A stretch of DNA of 64,000 nucleotides. It comes from Zygaena filipendulae (taxonomy: Eukaryota; Arthropoda; Insecta; Lepidoptera; Zygaenidae). Positions 1-10,440 of this stretch are shown here, piece by piece (positions within the stretch are counted from its first letter, which is position 1; each line of letters begins with the position of its first letter). Under the pieces are notes generated by a model. The model made no database searches. It saw nothing but the letters and a program-made list of their open reading frames with translations, and was not told the origin of the DNA. Where the stretch lies: positions 7,792,501 to 7,856,500 of the forward strand of contig OU015659.1 in the NCBI GenBank assembly GCA_907165275.2. Reading direction: 5' to 3'. A program made the translations under genes and the position numbers.

Positions 1-53
1 CTAGTTTCATATATAAAAAAGACAAAAATAACCTACGTATGTGTTACTTACTT

Positions 54-125
54 CTCGTTTCGAAGTCGGTGCCAAACCAAATAGGTAATAGGCACAAGCA
101 GGCTTGTCACCGCCTTCGAAACGAG
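54..125. repeat. Short hairpin repeat (GAAGTCGGTG type)
   Basis: An 18-base arm at 54-71 (CTCGTTTCGAAGTCGGTG) pairs with 108-125 with one mismatch, leaving a 36-base loop. GAAGTCGGT hairpins of this kind are common in lepidopteran intergenic DNA. The following 150 bases repeat the word (GAAGTCAGTTTTAG near 155) and resemble 43590-43630. It is probably a relic of a small inverted-repeat element. Confidence 0.6.
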
Positions 126-227
126 CAGTTATTTTTAACTTTTTAGTGTGTTTTGAAGTCAGTTTTAGTTTTTTGTTAAAATTTTATTTATTTTTCGCTT
201 TTACCTACGTGGGTTGGTTTATCCTAC

Positions 228-826
228 TATCCTACTAATATTATAAATGTGAAAGTGTGGATGTTTGGATGTTTAGATGTTTGGATGTTTGGATGTTTGT
301 TACTCAATCACGCAAAAACGGCTACACAAATTTGGATGAAATTTGGCATGCACGCGTTGTCAGGGGTACAGAAAAGGACATAAAGTACTTTTTATCCCGT
401 AATTCCGGCGGAAACTCCAAAATTTTCCAAATCAGTCCAGCCGTCTTTGAGTAATAGCGTAATAAAGATACAAAAAAAAACTACAGTCGAATTGAGAGCC
501 TCCTCCTTTTTTGGAAGTCGGTTAAAAAAAAACCTTATTTGCCTTGGTCACGGCACGGCATCTCGCGTGAACGGCTGGACCAATTTCGCTAATTATTTTT
601 GGTTGTATTTGTTTTTCTACGAGGAAGAAGAATAAAGGAAGTTTGGAGTTCCTGCGGGAATTCCGAAACTCAAGCGGGTGAATCTTCGAAACGGTTGAGT
701 TGGACCGATTTTGATGGAACTTTTACTGATAATTAGCTGATGTTATAAGTAGTAAATTAGGCTATTTTGGAAATACTACGGGAATTTCGAAACTCACGCG
801 ATTGAAACCGCGAGGCACAGCTAGTC
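228..826 (-). repeat. Mosaic of short interspersed repeats
   Basis: Read on the minus strand, it begins with the CTAGCTGTG...CGCG head (ending at 826 on plus) and finishes in the ATAATATTAGTAGGAT-type tail (228-250). In between are at least two rounds of the ACTCC/GGAATTCCG module and pieces of the GCTGATGTTATAAG type also seen at 15160. The plus-strand stretch 250-300 is a degenerate GGATGTTT tandem. Open frames here are accidental. I infer a compound of at least two repeat families. Confidence 0.7.
485..523 (-). repeat. GAAGTCGGTT repeat fragment
   Basis: The reverse complement reads ACCGACTTCC, an A-run, GGAGGAGG, CTC, AATTCGAC, matching 14134-14172 and 33868-33912. It lies inside the mosaic repeat, so one family has inserted into or recombined with another. 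Confidence 0.6.
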
Positions 827-1800
827 TAAAATAATGCATGATATATTGTTGAAACATCAAAATGGTGCTATGAAGATTTATCATCTTAGTAATAGGAACG
901 CCTTTCGCTGATCGCTAATGAAATATTATACAGCCCCACTTTTAAGACATCGTCTTTGTGGAGACTGGAGACGAATGATGTTTAAATAAAAATATTTGTA
1001 CGTATTTTAACATATTATTGTGTGACCTTATTTTTTGATGTATTTTGTGTTGCTTGCTATCTGGTTTTTACTTAGTTTCCATTATTAAATTAATGTTTAA
1101 CCATAAATGTTCTAAGGAATAAAAAGTTATAATATGTGACACTTATAAACTTTCCAAATAAAATCAATTTCAGATGCCTTAATTTTGCTTCCGTATTAAA
1201 TTTCACAAGAAGTTCCACAAAAGAACGTTCACAAAATTAATCATTATTGTAATATGTTAAATTAAATTTTCAACTTTCCTTGTTGACCTTATAAGTATAC
1301 ACACATGCTAAATTTATGGCCTGATGTATGAATTTTAACGGAATAAACTTTATACAAGAACCTTTAGAACGAATCCGAAGGGAAAACCAGGAGCTCATTA
1401 CACGCCAAAACTTACTGAAACCATTAGAGTTTATACATTTTCCCTCTGCAAGTTTTCAATTTTTCAACAAAATTTGCGTAAAGATTTTTCGTGAAAGAAG
1501 TTACGAAGACGTACCTACATATTTCATTCAGTAAATTAGCCGTCGGGGATCGCACAACATAAATGATTTTACATAATATAAAAGCTTGACCTTCGTGAAG
1601 TTCACGACTGTTGAAATCGTATAGGTATTTTACATAAAAGTTTATTTAAATCAAAAGTAGGTACCTATAAAAACATGATATGTAGGTACTGGTAACCTAT
1701 ACCTAATCTATTCAATAGTTGAGAATAAATTATAAAATAAAACGAGTTTGACTAAATGAAAGCAAAAAAATAAAATAAAATACAATAATATCAAAATAAA
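827..1800. other. AT-rich stretch with no identifiable feature
   Basis: I see no long frame, hairpin or family member here. Short frames such as 1328-1534 have no recognisable protein features. Confidence 0.5.
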
Positions 1801-2688
1801 AAACCGGCAAGTGCGAGTCGGACTCGCCTACCAAGGGTACCGTACAAATTTGTAAAAGACTATGTTTATGATTTAATTAAGTGTATAGTTTTCATATTTT
1901 TCCCTGTAATTGCAGTATAAGATACAAGTAGGTATTACTTGCCTTTCATTGTTCTAGGACCTAGGTCAACGGAAAGTGCCCTACTGAATTCCTTGACAGT
2001 GTCGAAATAAAAGTTGTTTGCGGCATAAACGGCCGTATCTTTCTAGGGTTCCGTAGACAAATGGCAAAAAACGGAACCATTATGGATTCGTTATGTCTGT
2101 CTGTCTGTCCGTCTGTATGTCACAGCCACTTTTTTCCGAAACTATAAGACCTATACTGTTGAAATTTGGTAAGTAGATGTATTCTGTGAACCGCATTAAG
2201 ATTTTCACACAAAAATAGAAAAAAAAAGGTAAATTTTGGGGGTCCCAATACTTAGAATTGAAACTCAAAAATTTTTTTTTCATCAAACCCATACGTGTGG
2301 GGTATTTACGGATAGGTCTTCAAAAATTATATAGGTTTCTAATATAACTTTTTTCTAAACTGAATAGTTTGCGCGAGAGACACTGCCAAAGTGGTAAAAT
2401 GTGTATCCCCCCCTGTAACTTCTGAAATAAAAGAATGATAAAACTAAAAAAAATTATATGATGTACATGCATTACCATGCTAACTTTCACCGAAAATTGG
2501 TTTGAACGAGATCTAGTAACTAGTTTTTTTTTAATACGTCATAAATCGTAAACCGCAAAAAAAATACACTATTATTAAAACATCGATCAAAGTTACAACG
2601 AACTACAAGAATTTTTATATTATTATGTTACTTGCTACTACGGAACCCTTCATGGGCGAGTCCGACTCGCACTTGGCCGCTTTTTTTA
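1801..2688. mobile_element. Non-autonomous inverted-repeat element, AAGTGCGAGTCGGACTCGC ends
   Basis: The left end (1804-1843) carries CAAGTGCGAGTCGGACTCGC followed by AAGGG-TACCGTAC. The right end (2641-2682) is its inverse: GGAACCCTTCATGGGCGAGT then CCGACTCGCACTTGG. That gives terminal inverted repeats of about 40 bases with few mismatches. The interior has a TGTC-rich run (2094-2116) and a GGGTTCCGTAG start at 2046, so it may itself be two related copies joined. No transposase frame is visible. These ends belong to one of the commonest lepidopteran repeats. Confidence 0.7.
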
Positions 2689-2699
2689 TAATATGTTAA

Positions 2700-2873
2700 C
2701 TAATAAGTTTGATTTTTTCGTTGCTTCAAGGGATTGTAGACTTTGAGTATATTGGTTTTAATCTCAAGTCATACCTCCACGAGTTCCTGCGATAAAGGGT
2801 CTTGATAGACAGACAGATAACAAAGTGATTCTAGTGATAAGGGTTCCGTTTTTTTGAGCTACGGAACCATAAA
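2700..2873 (+). repeat. Second, partial copy of the GGTTCCGTA repeat
   Basis: The block runs from a GATTTTTTCG...GGGATTGTAGAC segment through CTCCACG, GACAGACAGA and AGTGAT to GGGTTCCGTTTTTTTGAGCT and ACGGAACC. The same order occurs at 14090-14315. It abuts the 1801-2688 element, so two family members lie in tandem. Confidence 0.6.
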
Positions 2874-3273
2874 ATACCTAAAAGAACAGACAAGAGTTAA
2901 AGCGACCCATACAAATTGATTTCAAACGGCAAATGGAATGAACGCCGTAAACTATATAGGTACCTATGCGATTGTACAAGCCTACTCTCGAAGTCATTTT
3001 CTATTCCGTATCTCATAAATAATTCAACGAAGTCAATGCAATAGTAGGCTCTGATATCGCTGCAGGTTCATATTTCACGAGACACTAGCGTGACGTAATT
3101 AATGTGCCAGTGAACAACACAATGGCCGGCTGCATAGGTTCGGCGCAGTTCAGCGAGTGCTCCCTAGAGTGGAGTGCGCAGTGTCCCATGCATCTCAACG
3201 ACCGATGATGGATTGTTGTATTAATTTTTAACATCATTGATGTAACATGATGCATACGTAATTACGTACCTAA
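2874..3273. other. Unassigned sequence before the TAA-flanked MITE
   Basis: Mostly unremarkable. 3110-3220 is richer in GC than its surroundings and matches nothing else in the window. No gene signal. Confidence 0.4.
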
Positions 3274-3481
3274 CGGCCGCACTCAGAGTCGACTTTAATG
3301 ATTACTTAGTTAAGTATAGATTTTTAAAACAAAACTGCCGCAATCAGACAAGTTTAATAAATTAATGTTAATTGGCATTTAACTAATTAAGTTACATCTC
3401 ATTAAATTCCAATTACTACAATAAATAATGCAAATTTATACTTAACTAATTAACCATTAAAGTCGACTCTGAGTGCGGCGG
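3274..3481. mobile_element. MITE with TAA duplication (PIF/Harbinger-like), copy 1
   Basis: The ends are CGGCCGCACTCAGAG (left) and its near-perfect inverse GAGTGCGGCGG (right); similarity runs inward about 50 bases through GTCGACTTTAATG and TTAGTTAAGTATA. TAA flanks both sides (3271-3273 and 3482-3484), the 3-bp TWA duplication expected of PIF/Harbinger-type elements. The inner right arm is deleted relative to 36015-36251. Confidence 0.75.
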
Positions 3482-4085
3482 TAAGTATATTATTTCTCAA
3501 AGTATTCGTTTTTGGGAACATTATATAGCTCTGAAATATTTATCAAAATTTATAAAATAAAATAACATAATAGGTAGGTATTCAGGTTTAAATTAAGCTT
3601 GTATTTCTCGCGGTTCATGAAAAATATTGTTTGGAGTAAAAATATTCTAGGTCCTAAAGTAATATGAAAATCTGTTTAGTCATTACAGAGCTGAGTGGTG
3701 ATCAACACACACACACAAACAAAAATATTAAGATTATTTATATTTATTGTCAATTCGAAATTGTTATTGACTATCAAGTCAAGGATTAATAAGTAATTTC
3801 TAAATGTATTGCAGGAGTGTAGTTATGTATAGTAGGTAGGTGTATAGTAAAACCTTTTTTAACGTTGGGATCAATCAAGGACCCCTATGATCTGACTTTT
3901 TATAGAGCTGCAGAGAGACAAAGAAAGGGTTTGTACCAAACCAAAGTTCAATGTGACTTAGTATATAATATTATGTATGACTCTGTGTTAGGTAACCCCC
4001 TTAAAAAAATGATAAACGTGCTAAAAAGTACCTCATGCCTTTTTAATCAAATTTACGTTTTCAAGTTCTCCCATAAGTATTAATA
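3482..4085. other. Unassigned AT-rich stretch with short CA run
   Basis: A short CA tract lies at about 3703-3717. The 72-codon frame at 3865-4083 has no recognisable protein features. Confidence 0.4.
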
Positions 4086-4401
4086 ACTAGCTGTTCCTCG
4101 CGGTTTCACCCGCGTTCATTTCAGATATCCCGTGGGAATTCCGGTATAAACAGTAGCCTAATAAGTTACTCCTTATATCTAACATTAGCTATCTGCCAGT
4201 GAAAGTCCCGTTAAAATCGGTCCAGCCGTCTCAGAGATTACCCGGAACAAACAGACAGAGAGACCGACAGACAGGCAAACAGAGAAAAAATTTAAAAATA
4301 GATTTTTTGATGTTGGTAGCGTAGGGATATACTTTGGTATGCATTTAGTGAAAAGCTGTTAGTTTGAAATTACAAACAGACACTTCAATTTTATTTATGT
4401 C
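4086..4401 (-). repeat. Short interspersed repeat, GATGTTATAAGGAGTAACTT type
   Basis: On plus it starts ACTAGCTGTTCCTCGCGGTT and ends near CACTTCAATTTTATTTAT. It is the reverse complement of the element at 14969-15271 and resembles 10441-10828. Landmarks are the CCCGTGGGAATTCCGG module, the AGTTACTCCTTATATCTAAC segment, a GACAGACAG run and AAAAGCTGTTAG. No coding content. About 315 bases is the usual span of the copies here. Confidence 0.75.
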
Positions 4402-5204
4402 TAGATTACGCTTGTAACTGAATTAAAAAAAAAACAATTGCTGGTAGGTATAGTGTTAAAAAAATTGTGTACATTCAAAAACTATATAAACCTCCTTTTT
4501 GACACACAACAATATCTACTCGCAATAAAACAATAAAGGTCTCCCGTAGGCACGTGAAATACTATACGTCTATTTCACTTACTCGTCCTTCAGAGTAACT
4601 TATTGTCTAATATTTTGTATGGCCACACGTCTCGGCAATATTTCCTCTCAGCTTGCCTCGGACGAAATAATGTGGCGCATTAGCCGCAGTTACAGTGATT
4701 AAATGACTCGCTGCGAAGGAAGTAGTAATGTGTTAAGCAACCGTACATAAACGTAATACCGCCACTATCTATTGCTAAATCTTGGCTTAATAAAAAAAGA
4801 AAATGTGTCCATTACTTACTCTGGTAAGTCGTCTGGGATAAAAAGATAGGTTGGACGTTTCTTGGGTCTATTTATTATTCTTTTACTTTCTTTTGTTTTT
4901 TCTATAAAAGTCGGGTAATATGTCCGGTTTACTAGGCATTTTTTTCGTCATTACTATAGTACTACCATCTAAAAAATATGTATCTATAGCTAGAGTGTGT
5001 GATCTAACACTGCAGGTGTGTGGAGTCTTGATGGACTTCAAAAATGTTTAGCTATTGCTCTAGAATTGCTTCTAACGATTAGTTAAAATAAGTCAGGTTC
5101 CCGCACGTTATTTTCATTCACGGATAAACACGTTGTAACAAATTTGATTCTTACTACCTATATATATCAGAACAAATGTATCGTTTAGTATAAGTAAGTA
5201 CGAG
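4402..5204. other. Unassigned stretch
   Basis: AT-rich with one moderately GC-rich patch (4620-4720). No inverted repeats or frames that I could connect to anything. Confidence 0.4.
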
Positions 5205-5275
5205 GCTCAGTCTGACCTCTCGCTCTCTGAGATGAAGCACCCTAAGATGCGAGAATTCTACCGCTAGACTATCAT
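5205..5275 (-). pseudogene. Decayed tRNA-Pro-like relic (or tRNA-derived repeat head)
   Basis: On the minus strand the sequence contains TAGTCTAGCGGTAGAATTCT then CGC, which resembles a tRNA D-arm and the start of an anticodon stem. Next comes CTTAGGGTG, the anticodon-loop context of tRNA-Pro(AGG), and then GAGAGCGAGAGGTC, matching the 3' anticodon stem and variable region with an inserted TTCATCTCA. The acceptor stem and T-arm are not recognisable. It is therefore not a working tRNA. It could be an old pseudogene or the tRNA-derived head of a SINE. Confidence 0.4.
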
Positions 5276-5545
5276 ATTACCATATGGTATACCAGTATAT
5301 TTACGTCCTGTATAAGCCCTGATTTCCTATCAAGACTTAAAATTTATGTATGAATTCTCGGGGCGTAAATATAGCGCTATCCGCAGGAGCTCGTAAAATA
5401 GTTCGTCATAATAATAAGGGTTATATCGACCTCTGATTTCGGTATCGCGCGTAATATTTTTCTCACCCCTCATAAATCAGAGTATCGTAGATATTTAAAG
5501 AGGTACTTATCGTGAAAAAAGCTCCCGATGTATTGTCGCCTTAAA

Positions 5546-5992
5546 GTGAGGTTTACACGGGTGACTAAGGCCGCACGATTTTTGCCGCACGGTGAAAATC
5601 GACCGTCTAAATGGCAATTCGGCTAGGTCTTGTCTAGGCGGCTTGGTGAGGCGATTTCTGAGGCGACCCTCTTAGAGGGGTTTACACGTGAAGATGCGGC
5701 TGGTCGCTTCAGAAATCGCCTCACCAAGCCGCCTAGCAAGACCTAGCCGAATTGCCATTTAGACGGCTGATTTTTGCCGCGTGGCAAAAATCATGCGGCT
5801 GTATGTGTATAGTCTCCTGTGTAAACCCCACCTAAGCAGGGTTTACGCCGTGCGGCTAGTCGCTTCACAAATCGCCTCACCAAGCTGCCTGGACAAGACC
5901 AAGCCGAATTTTATTGCCATTTAGAGTTTAGACGGTCGATTTTCACCGCGCGGCAAAAATCGTGCGGCTTTAGTCACTCGTGTAAACCTCAC
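5546..5992. mobile_element. Three-armed palindromic MITE (GTGAGGTTTACAC ends)
   Basis: The left end GTGAGGTTTACACGGGTGAC is inverted at the right end (GTCACTCGTGTAAACCTCAC). Between them lie three versions of one arm with landmarks CGGCTTGGTGAGGCGATTT, CTAGGTCTTG and GCCGCACGATTTTTGCCGC: arm 1 inverted (5546-5676), arm 2 direct (5677-5831), arm 3 direct (5838-5992). Arms 1 and 2 pair as one hairpin element ending CCCCAC at 5831; arms 1 and 3 form the outer inverted repeat. GC content is well above the flanks. No clear target duplication. Confidence 0.75.
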
Positions 5993-6249
5993 ATTAGCTG
6001 TTAGGTATGTGTCGCCGTGTTTCATGACTACCGCCTCGGGGGACGTGGTTTTTGTGACAAACATTCATCTCCCAACCTTATAAAACGTCCACAGATGAAT
6101 AAAAGTTGCTTTTTGGTACTTGGTTCACAGTAAGTAATAACTAAGTTAAACAAATCGGTATAACTATAATAATAATGCTAACCTACAAGTTATCCTAATT
6201 TAGTTTTTTTAAGTTAAAATTATTTTGGAGCAGAGGGAGTATTTCAAGG
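5993..6249. other. Unassigned spacer
   Basis: No frames or repeats recognised between two inverted-repeat elements. Confidence 0.4.
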
Positions 6250-6987
6250 TCAAAGGATGATGGGCATTTTAGTGTTCGGTCCAATAGCAATAAAATTATT
6301 ATAATATTATTGCATTAGTCTAACTTAAAGAGGAAAAAAAATTATGGCGACGTAACCTAAATGTCAGTATCTTCGGAGGTATTGATAAATGAATTATGTT
6401 TAATTTGTTTAAGTAATAACTTAAGTGTCATATTTAAAATTTAGGCGATACAACTGAGAACTTGATTTACTGATATCAATCAACCTACGAGGCACCACGG
6501 GAGCGAAGTGAGGGGTGCAGTGCGCGTGAAAAGCATTAGTTTTTTTTTCAGCCAGTCGTCACTCAGTCATCTATCAGTCGCTCGTTTGTTCCGTTCGTGA
6601 GACTACGTTACATTACCGCACTTATGTATTTTATTTTTTATATTGACCCGTACTTTTCTTTTGAACTCCGTTATCCGTTGAAAACGTTGGCTTTGGCTTG
6701 TTTTATGGACTTGATTTTCTACCAAAATGGAAGACAAGCGCAACCGTGTGGTGGGTCGGTGAGGTTTTTACTATGCAAGATATCAGAAACATGTTTTACA
6801 TGACGAATTACTTAGATTGCTGAAGCAAAAACGCATAACACAAAAAAAGCTTTAACTCCTTAAATACTAAGATTTGGGACAAGTGGGCAAGTTATCATTA
6901 TTCTACACAAAATAGCTTTTCAATGAATTATATGTTTCTATTGGAGCGAGTATCAGCTGCCATATATTTCTGCCCATCATCCTTTGA
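6250..6987. mobile_element. Candidate 738-bp TIR element (TCAAAGGATGATGGGCA ends)
   Basis: A perfect 17-base inverted repeat bounds the block: TCAAAGGATGATGGGCA at 6250-6266 and its complement at 6971-6987. With small gaps the similarity continues inward to a shared CGGTCCAATAG / CGCTCCAATAG block, for about 55 bases in all. The interior includes a GC-rich patch (6488-6530) and a T-run, but no transposase frame. The target duplication is unclear. It ends 17 bases before the next MITE. Confidence 0.6.
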
Positions 6988-7004
6988 TTGTATTTAAATA
7001 AAAC

Positions 7005-7333
7005 AATAGGCTAGTTTCCTAAATTTTCTTTTTTAGTCCGTTTTGTAGATTATTAAAAAATATTGGACACGTATTTTTTTTTTATGTAACCAAAAAATAA
7101 CGGAGATATATCAAGTCGAAATTTCACATGACGTCACGCCTCGCTACAGTTTGTTCGCACGTTATAGCGAGCTGTGACATCACGAGTCCCCCACCCTAAA
7201 CTTTAATGCGCTTTATCTATGCATATTTCCATTATTTTAAAAAAGCAAAAAAATATGTGTCTTTTATTTTTTTATTATCTAACTGACGGACTAAATAGAA
7301 TTTTGATTTTTTTACCCAGGAAACTAGCCAATT
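7005..7333. mobile_element. CRE-bearing MITE, copy 1 (divergent)
   Basis: The ends AATAGGCTAGTTTCCT and AGGAAACTAGCCAATT are inverted repeats. Inside are AGTCCGT...ACGGACT, TATTGGACACGTATTTTT, ACGTCAC and CTTTAATGCGCTTTATCT, in the same order as in copies at 16097, 20173 and 61305. One TGACGTCA stands at 7129; its partner is mutated to TGACATCA near 7176. Copy 1 is the most diverged at its tips. Confidence 0.75.
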
Positions 7334-8017
7334 CTGACGCATATACGGCCAAACCAAAACTTGTAATATTCGTGGCTACTTTTCATAATGGAGGCAAGTA
7401 CCTACCTACTACGAACAGGTTTTTGAAAATTCAACCCTTAAAGAGATGAAAAGAGGAGTGAAAATTTATATGTACCTACCGTTAGTTTTAAAGTAGAGTA
7501 ATAAATCGATAATTTTGGTGTCTTCTTTTCTAAAAGAAACACAAATAGAAGAGGTTTTAAATACGTTAAAATTAGTAATACGCTGGTAAACTGCGGGGAA
7601 CTCCTAGTTACCTAGTTATATCTTTAGCAATTTTATCAAAAGGAAAAGTATATTTTGAAGAGGAAGCAATCTCTAAAATATTCACCCATGCCACGATTCA
7701 TGATAGCCGTCCTTTCACGGTCCTATCAACATTTTCATACACATTTTCGCTATGAATTCTCTATCTATAGCCGTGCAAGGTTTCCCACGAAAATTTCCCC
7801 GCACATAGGTACCTACCTCCGGGCTCATTGTAACAAGCGTGAGATCGAAGCCGGATCACTCCCATGCGAGCTGTACATATCTCACTGTAAAATGGATAAA
7901 ATAAAATTTTATGACTACGAGAATATATTATCCACTTCAGCGGATTGAGAATAGCTCAATTGGCGATCCTTTGGCATACCTACCTACTACAGAATAAAAT
8001 ATTTTATTCTTTATGTG
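7334..8017. other. Unassigned left flank of the LTR element
   Basis: No recognised repeat. A 97-codon frame at 7655-7948 has no motif, signal peptide or family resemblance and is probably accidental. Confidence 0.4.
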
Positions 8018-8641
8018 TGTTAATTTATTAGCATTAGTAAGGATACCTAGTAAATAAAACAACCTGATTTTAACAAAACTATTCCTTTGTGTCTGTATTA
8101 CCAATTATAATAAAAACTCTTTGATATAATTTGTATCAAATTCTATAATAATCAAAGCCAGTATAGATAAGCAATAGGAATCTCAAAACATGTTACGCAC
8201 AAAGTAATCAAATCTCTGAAGCTAAAGTTAAGCTTGAACAGTATATTTTATAAGAACAATACAGTAATCACAATTATTATTACAAGCATTAAATAGAGCC
8301 AAAACTGTCTACCAATACTTAACTTTCGATGTTATGATGTCTTCCATCTAGGAAATCACCAGCACCACTGATCCGATCCTTTGTTGCTGCCATTATGTAA
8401 ACATGTTCTCCCGCGCGTTTTTCCCGCTATCTCAAATAACATTTTATTTACTCTACAGTCTATGAATTCACAATGTTGCCAGTTATTAAATATGAATTGG
8501 CCATGGAAATGCAATTTAAATCACTTTAATAAACATTGGTATAATTATTTAAATTAAGAATCACAATACATAGCATAAGAATCATAATAATATTAATCAA
8601 TTTTAATATATTAGTACAGAATACCTAAATCACTATTCACA
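8018..8641 (-). repeat. Left LTR
   Basis: It begins TGTTAATTTATTAG and ends CACTATTCACA on plus, giving TG...CA termini in either orientation. Compared line by line with 13197-13820 I found no difference and no gap (constant offset 5,179). A small block at 8405-8430 (CCCGCGCGTTTTTCCCGC) is GC-rich in an otherwise AT-rich LTR. Confidence 0.85.
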
Positions 8642-8849
8642 CTCGCCCATCCTGACATCTTTGCGACCCTGCAAAGTAAAAAGGTTTTGTAAAAATAATT
8701 TCACTTTATCTAAATGTAACACAAATTCAAACCATGATTCTTTTTTTATCCAATCCATGTTACTAAGTTCCACCAACTTCCACTTAACTTCTATCCATTA
8801 TCCATAATAAGATTTTATTTTATTCCTTAATAACCAATAATATTAATAA

Positions 8850-9445
8850 TAATGTTTAGCATTGAACCATTTATCAAATATTTTATCTGCGGACTCGCTT
8901 AGACGATTACGTAATTTTCTTCCAAGTTCCAACTGCTACTAAAGTTGCGTTAGCACAATCTCTCCTTTTACCAATGATCGACTATGCCGATACCTGCTTT
9001 ACTGACATTAGCGAGGAGCAGCTAAATAAACTTGAGCGCCTCCAGAATCTATGTATCCGGTTCATATTTGGTCTACGCAAATGACCATGTCTCCGAATTT
9101 CGTACCAAGCTCAAGTGGCTTCCGATTTGCCTTCGCCGGAATGCGCATGTCCTCTTCCTTCTATATAGCATACTGTTCAATCCACCTTCCCCCAACTACC
9201 TAAAAGACCTCTTCGTATTTCAATCTTCTTCCCATAACCTGCCTGTTCGATCATCCCAGAACTTACTTCTTATGATTCCTGCCCCTAGAACCAAATTTTA
9301 TGATTATTCCTTCTCTGTACAAGCAGTCCGCTTGTGGAATCCGCTACCTGTAGAGGTGCGAATAGGCCAAATCACTACCCACCTTTAAGAGCTTGGTGAA
9401 GACTTTCTACCTCACTCATGGATCGTGACTCGCTGTAGTGTAACC
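8850..9445 (+). pseudogene. Decayed LINE fragment: reverse-transcriptase C-terminal region (Jockey/CR1-like)
   Basis: Three frames together read as the end of a non-LTR retrotransposon ORF2. One frame (about 8889-8925) gives ADSLRRLRNFLP. The next (8935-9083) gives LLLPMIDYADTC and LERLQNLCIRFIFGLRK, then a stop. The third (9084-9388) gives DHVSEFRTKLKWLP, RRNAHVLFLLYSILFN and FSVQAVRLWNPLPVEVR; after another shift, TFKSLVKTFYLTH ends the protein near 9420. This is the post-catalytic thumb/tail of the polymerase; the catalytic YxDD part is missing. At least three frameshifts make it dead. It lies in the interior of the LTR element, opposite to that element's inferred strand. Confidence 0.8.
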
Positions 9446-9449
9446 TTAT

Positions 9450-10222
9450 TATTTATAGTATGCATAGACAACACCGGCAAAATTTGTGCAAGTCTAACGT
9501 CGATAAAGAAGCATCCAATACCTGGCTTACTTGGGGTGAACTGTTTCCCGAAACAGAAGGATTTATCCTTGCCATTCAAGACCAAGTCATCGAAACACGA
9601 CACTACCAAAAGCATATACTAAAAGTCCATAATATATCAAATGACAGCTGCAGAAAATGTAACGGTGCCCCGGAAACGATACAGCATCTCATAAGTGTCT
9701 GCAAGTCAATAGTACAAAAAGATTATAAACACCGCTACGACCAGGTTGCTAAGATTATTCATCAGAAACTTGCAAGCAAATCTAAACTGAGGACGAATGA
9801 ACCAATTTCTTATTAAAAATACATACCTGACAGCGTTCTAGGGAATTCAACCCACAGGCTGTAGAGCACAATATCTGAAAGCTTACAAAATATACTGACC
9901 TCAAAACGAAATAGCAAAAAATGTGGAAATTACAGAATATTACCTTCATCCCTGTTGTACTACCACCATCTGAAATCCCTTGTCAACTGCACCAACCCTT
10001 CGCTACCCTCCAATTACCTAGGTACACTTACATTATTATGCAGAAGGCGGTAATACTAAATACATGTCGAATCGTCCGCAAACTCCTCCAAACTGATGAC
10101 CACACAACTCTTAATACTTCCACTTAAACTAACCTCCACTTGGCTTTGGCCCGTGGTTGCCAATTAATACCGGTCTAGCTGAGAAGAATTCAAAAATCCA
10201 AATTCCCATAATAATAATAATC
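9450..10222 (+). pseudogene. Decayed LINE fragment with C-terminal Cys-His finger and endonuclease region (R2/R4-Dong-like)
   Basis: The frame from 9460 reads WGELFPETEGFILAIQDQV, then a zinc-finger-like motif CRKCNGAPETIQHLISVC followed by YKHRYDQVAKIIHQKL. Past a stop near 9816, another frame (9921-10127) reads PVVLPPSEIPCQLHQ and YIIMQKAVILNTCRIVRKLL. The Cys-Cys-His-Cys knuckle followed by a restriction-like endonuclease is the known C-terminal layout of R2-group LINEs, and the closing TAATAATAAT run (10208-10222) fits the R4/Dong habit of TAA tails. The reverse-transcriptase core is absent, and stops and shifts break the frame. It follows the previous LINE end with almost no spacer, so the two were joined before or within the LTR element. 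Confidence 0.8.
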
Positions 10223-10440
10223 CACTTCACAACACACAGATAAGCGTCTTGACCCCTCACTAAGCTATAAGCTTGTGTCATGGCAACCAAGCAAACTTGG
10301 TATACCTATAGGTACTTACTAACATATTATTACATATGTCCATATTACACTATAGATATAGTATATTATATATTCACGCCCAGACTGGAAAATATAATAA
10401 TATAACAAAATAAAATATAAAAATACAATAATCTATACAT

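Noticed and set aside
7655..7948. 97-codon plus-strand frame beside the LTR element
   Set aside because: No motif and no detectable coding bias by eye; many frames of this size are expected in 64 kb.
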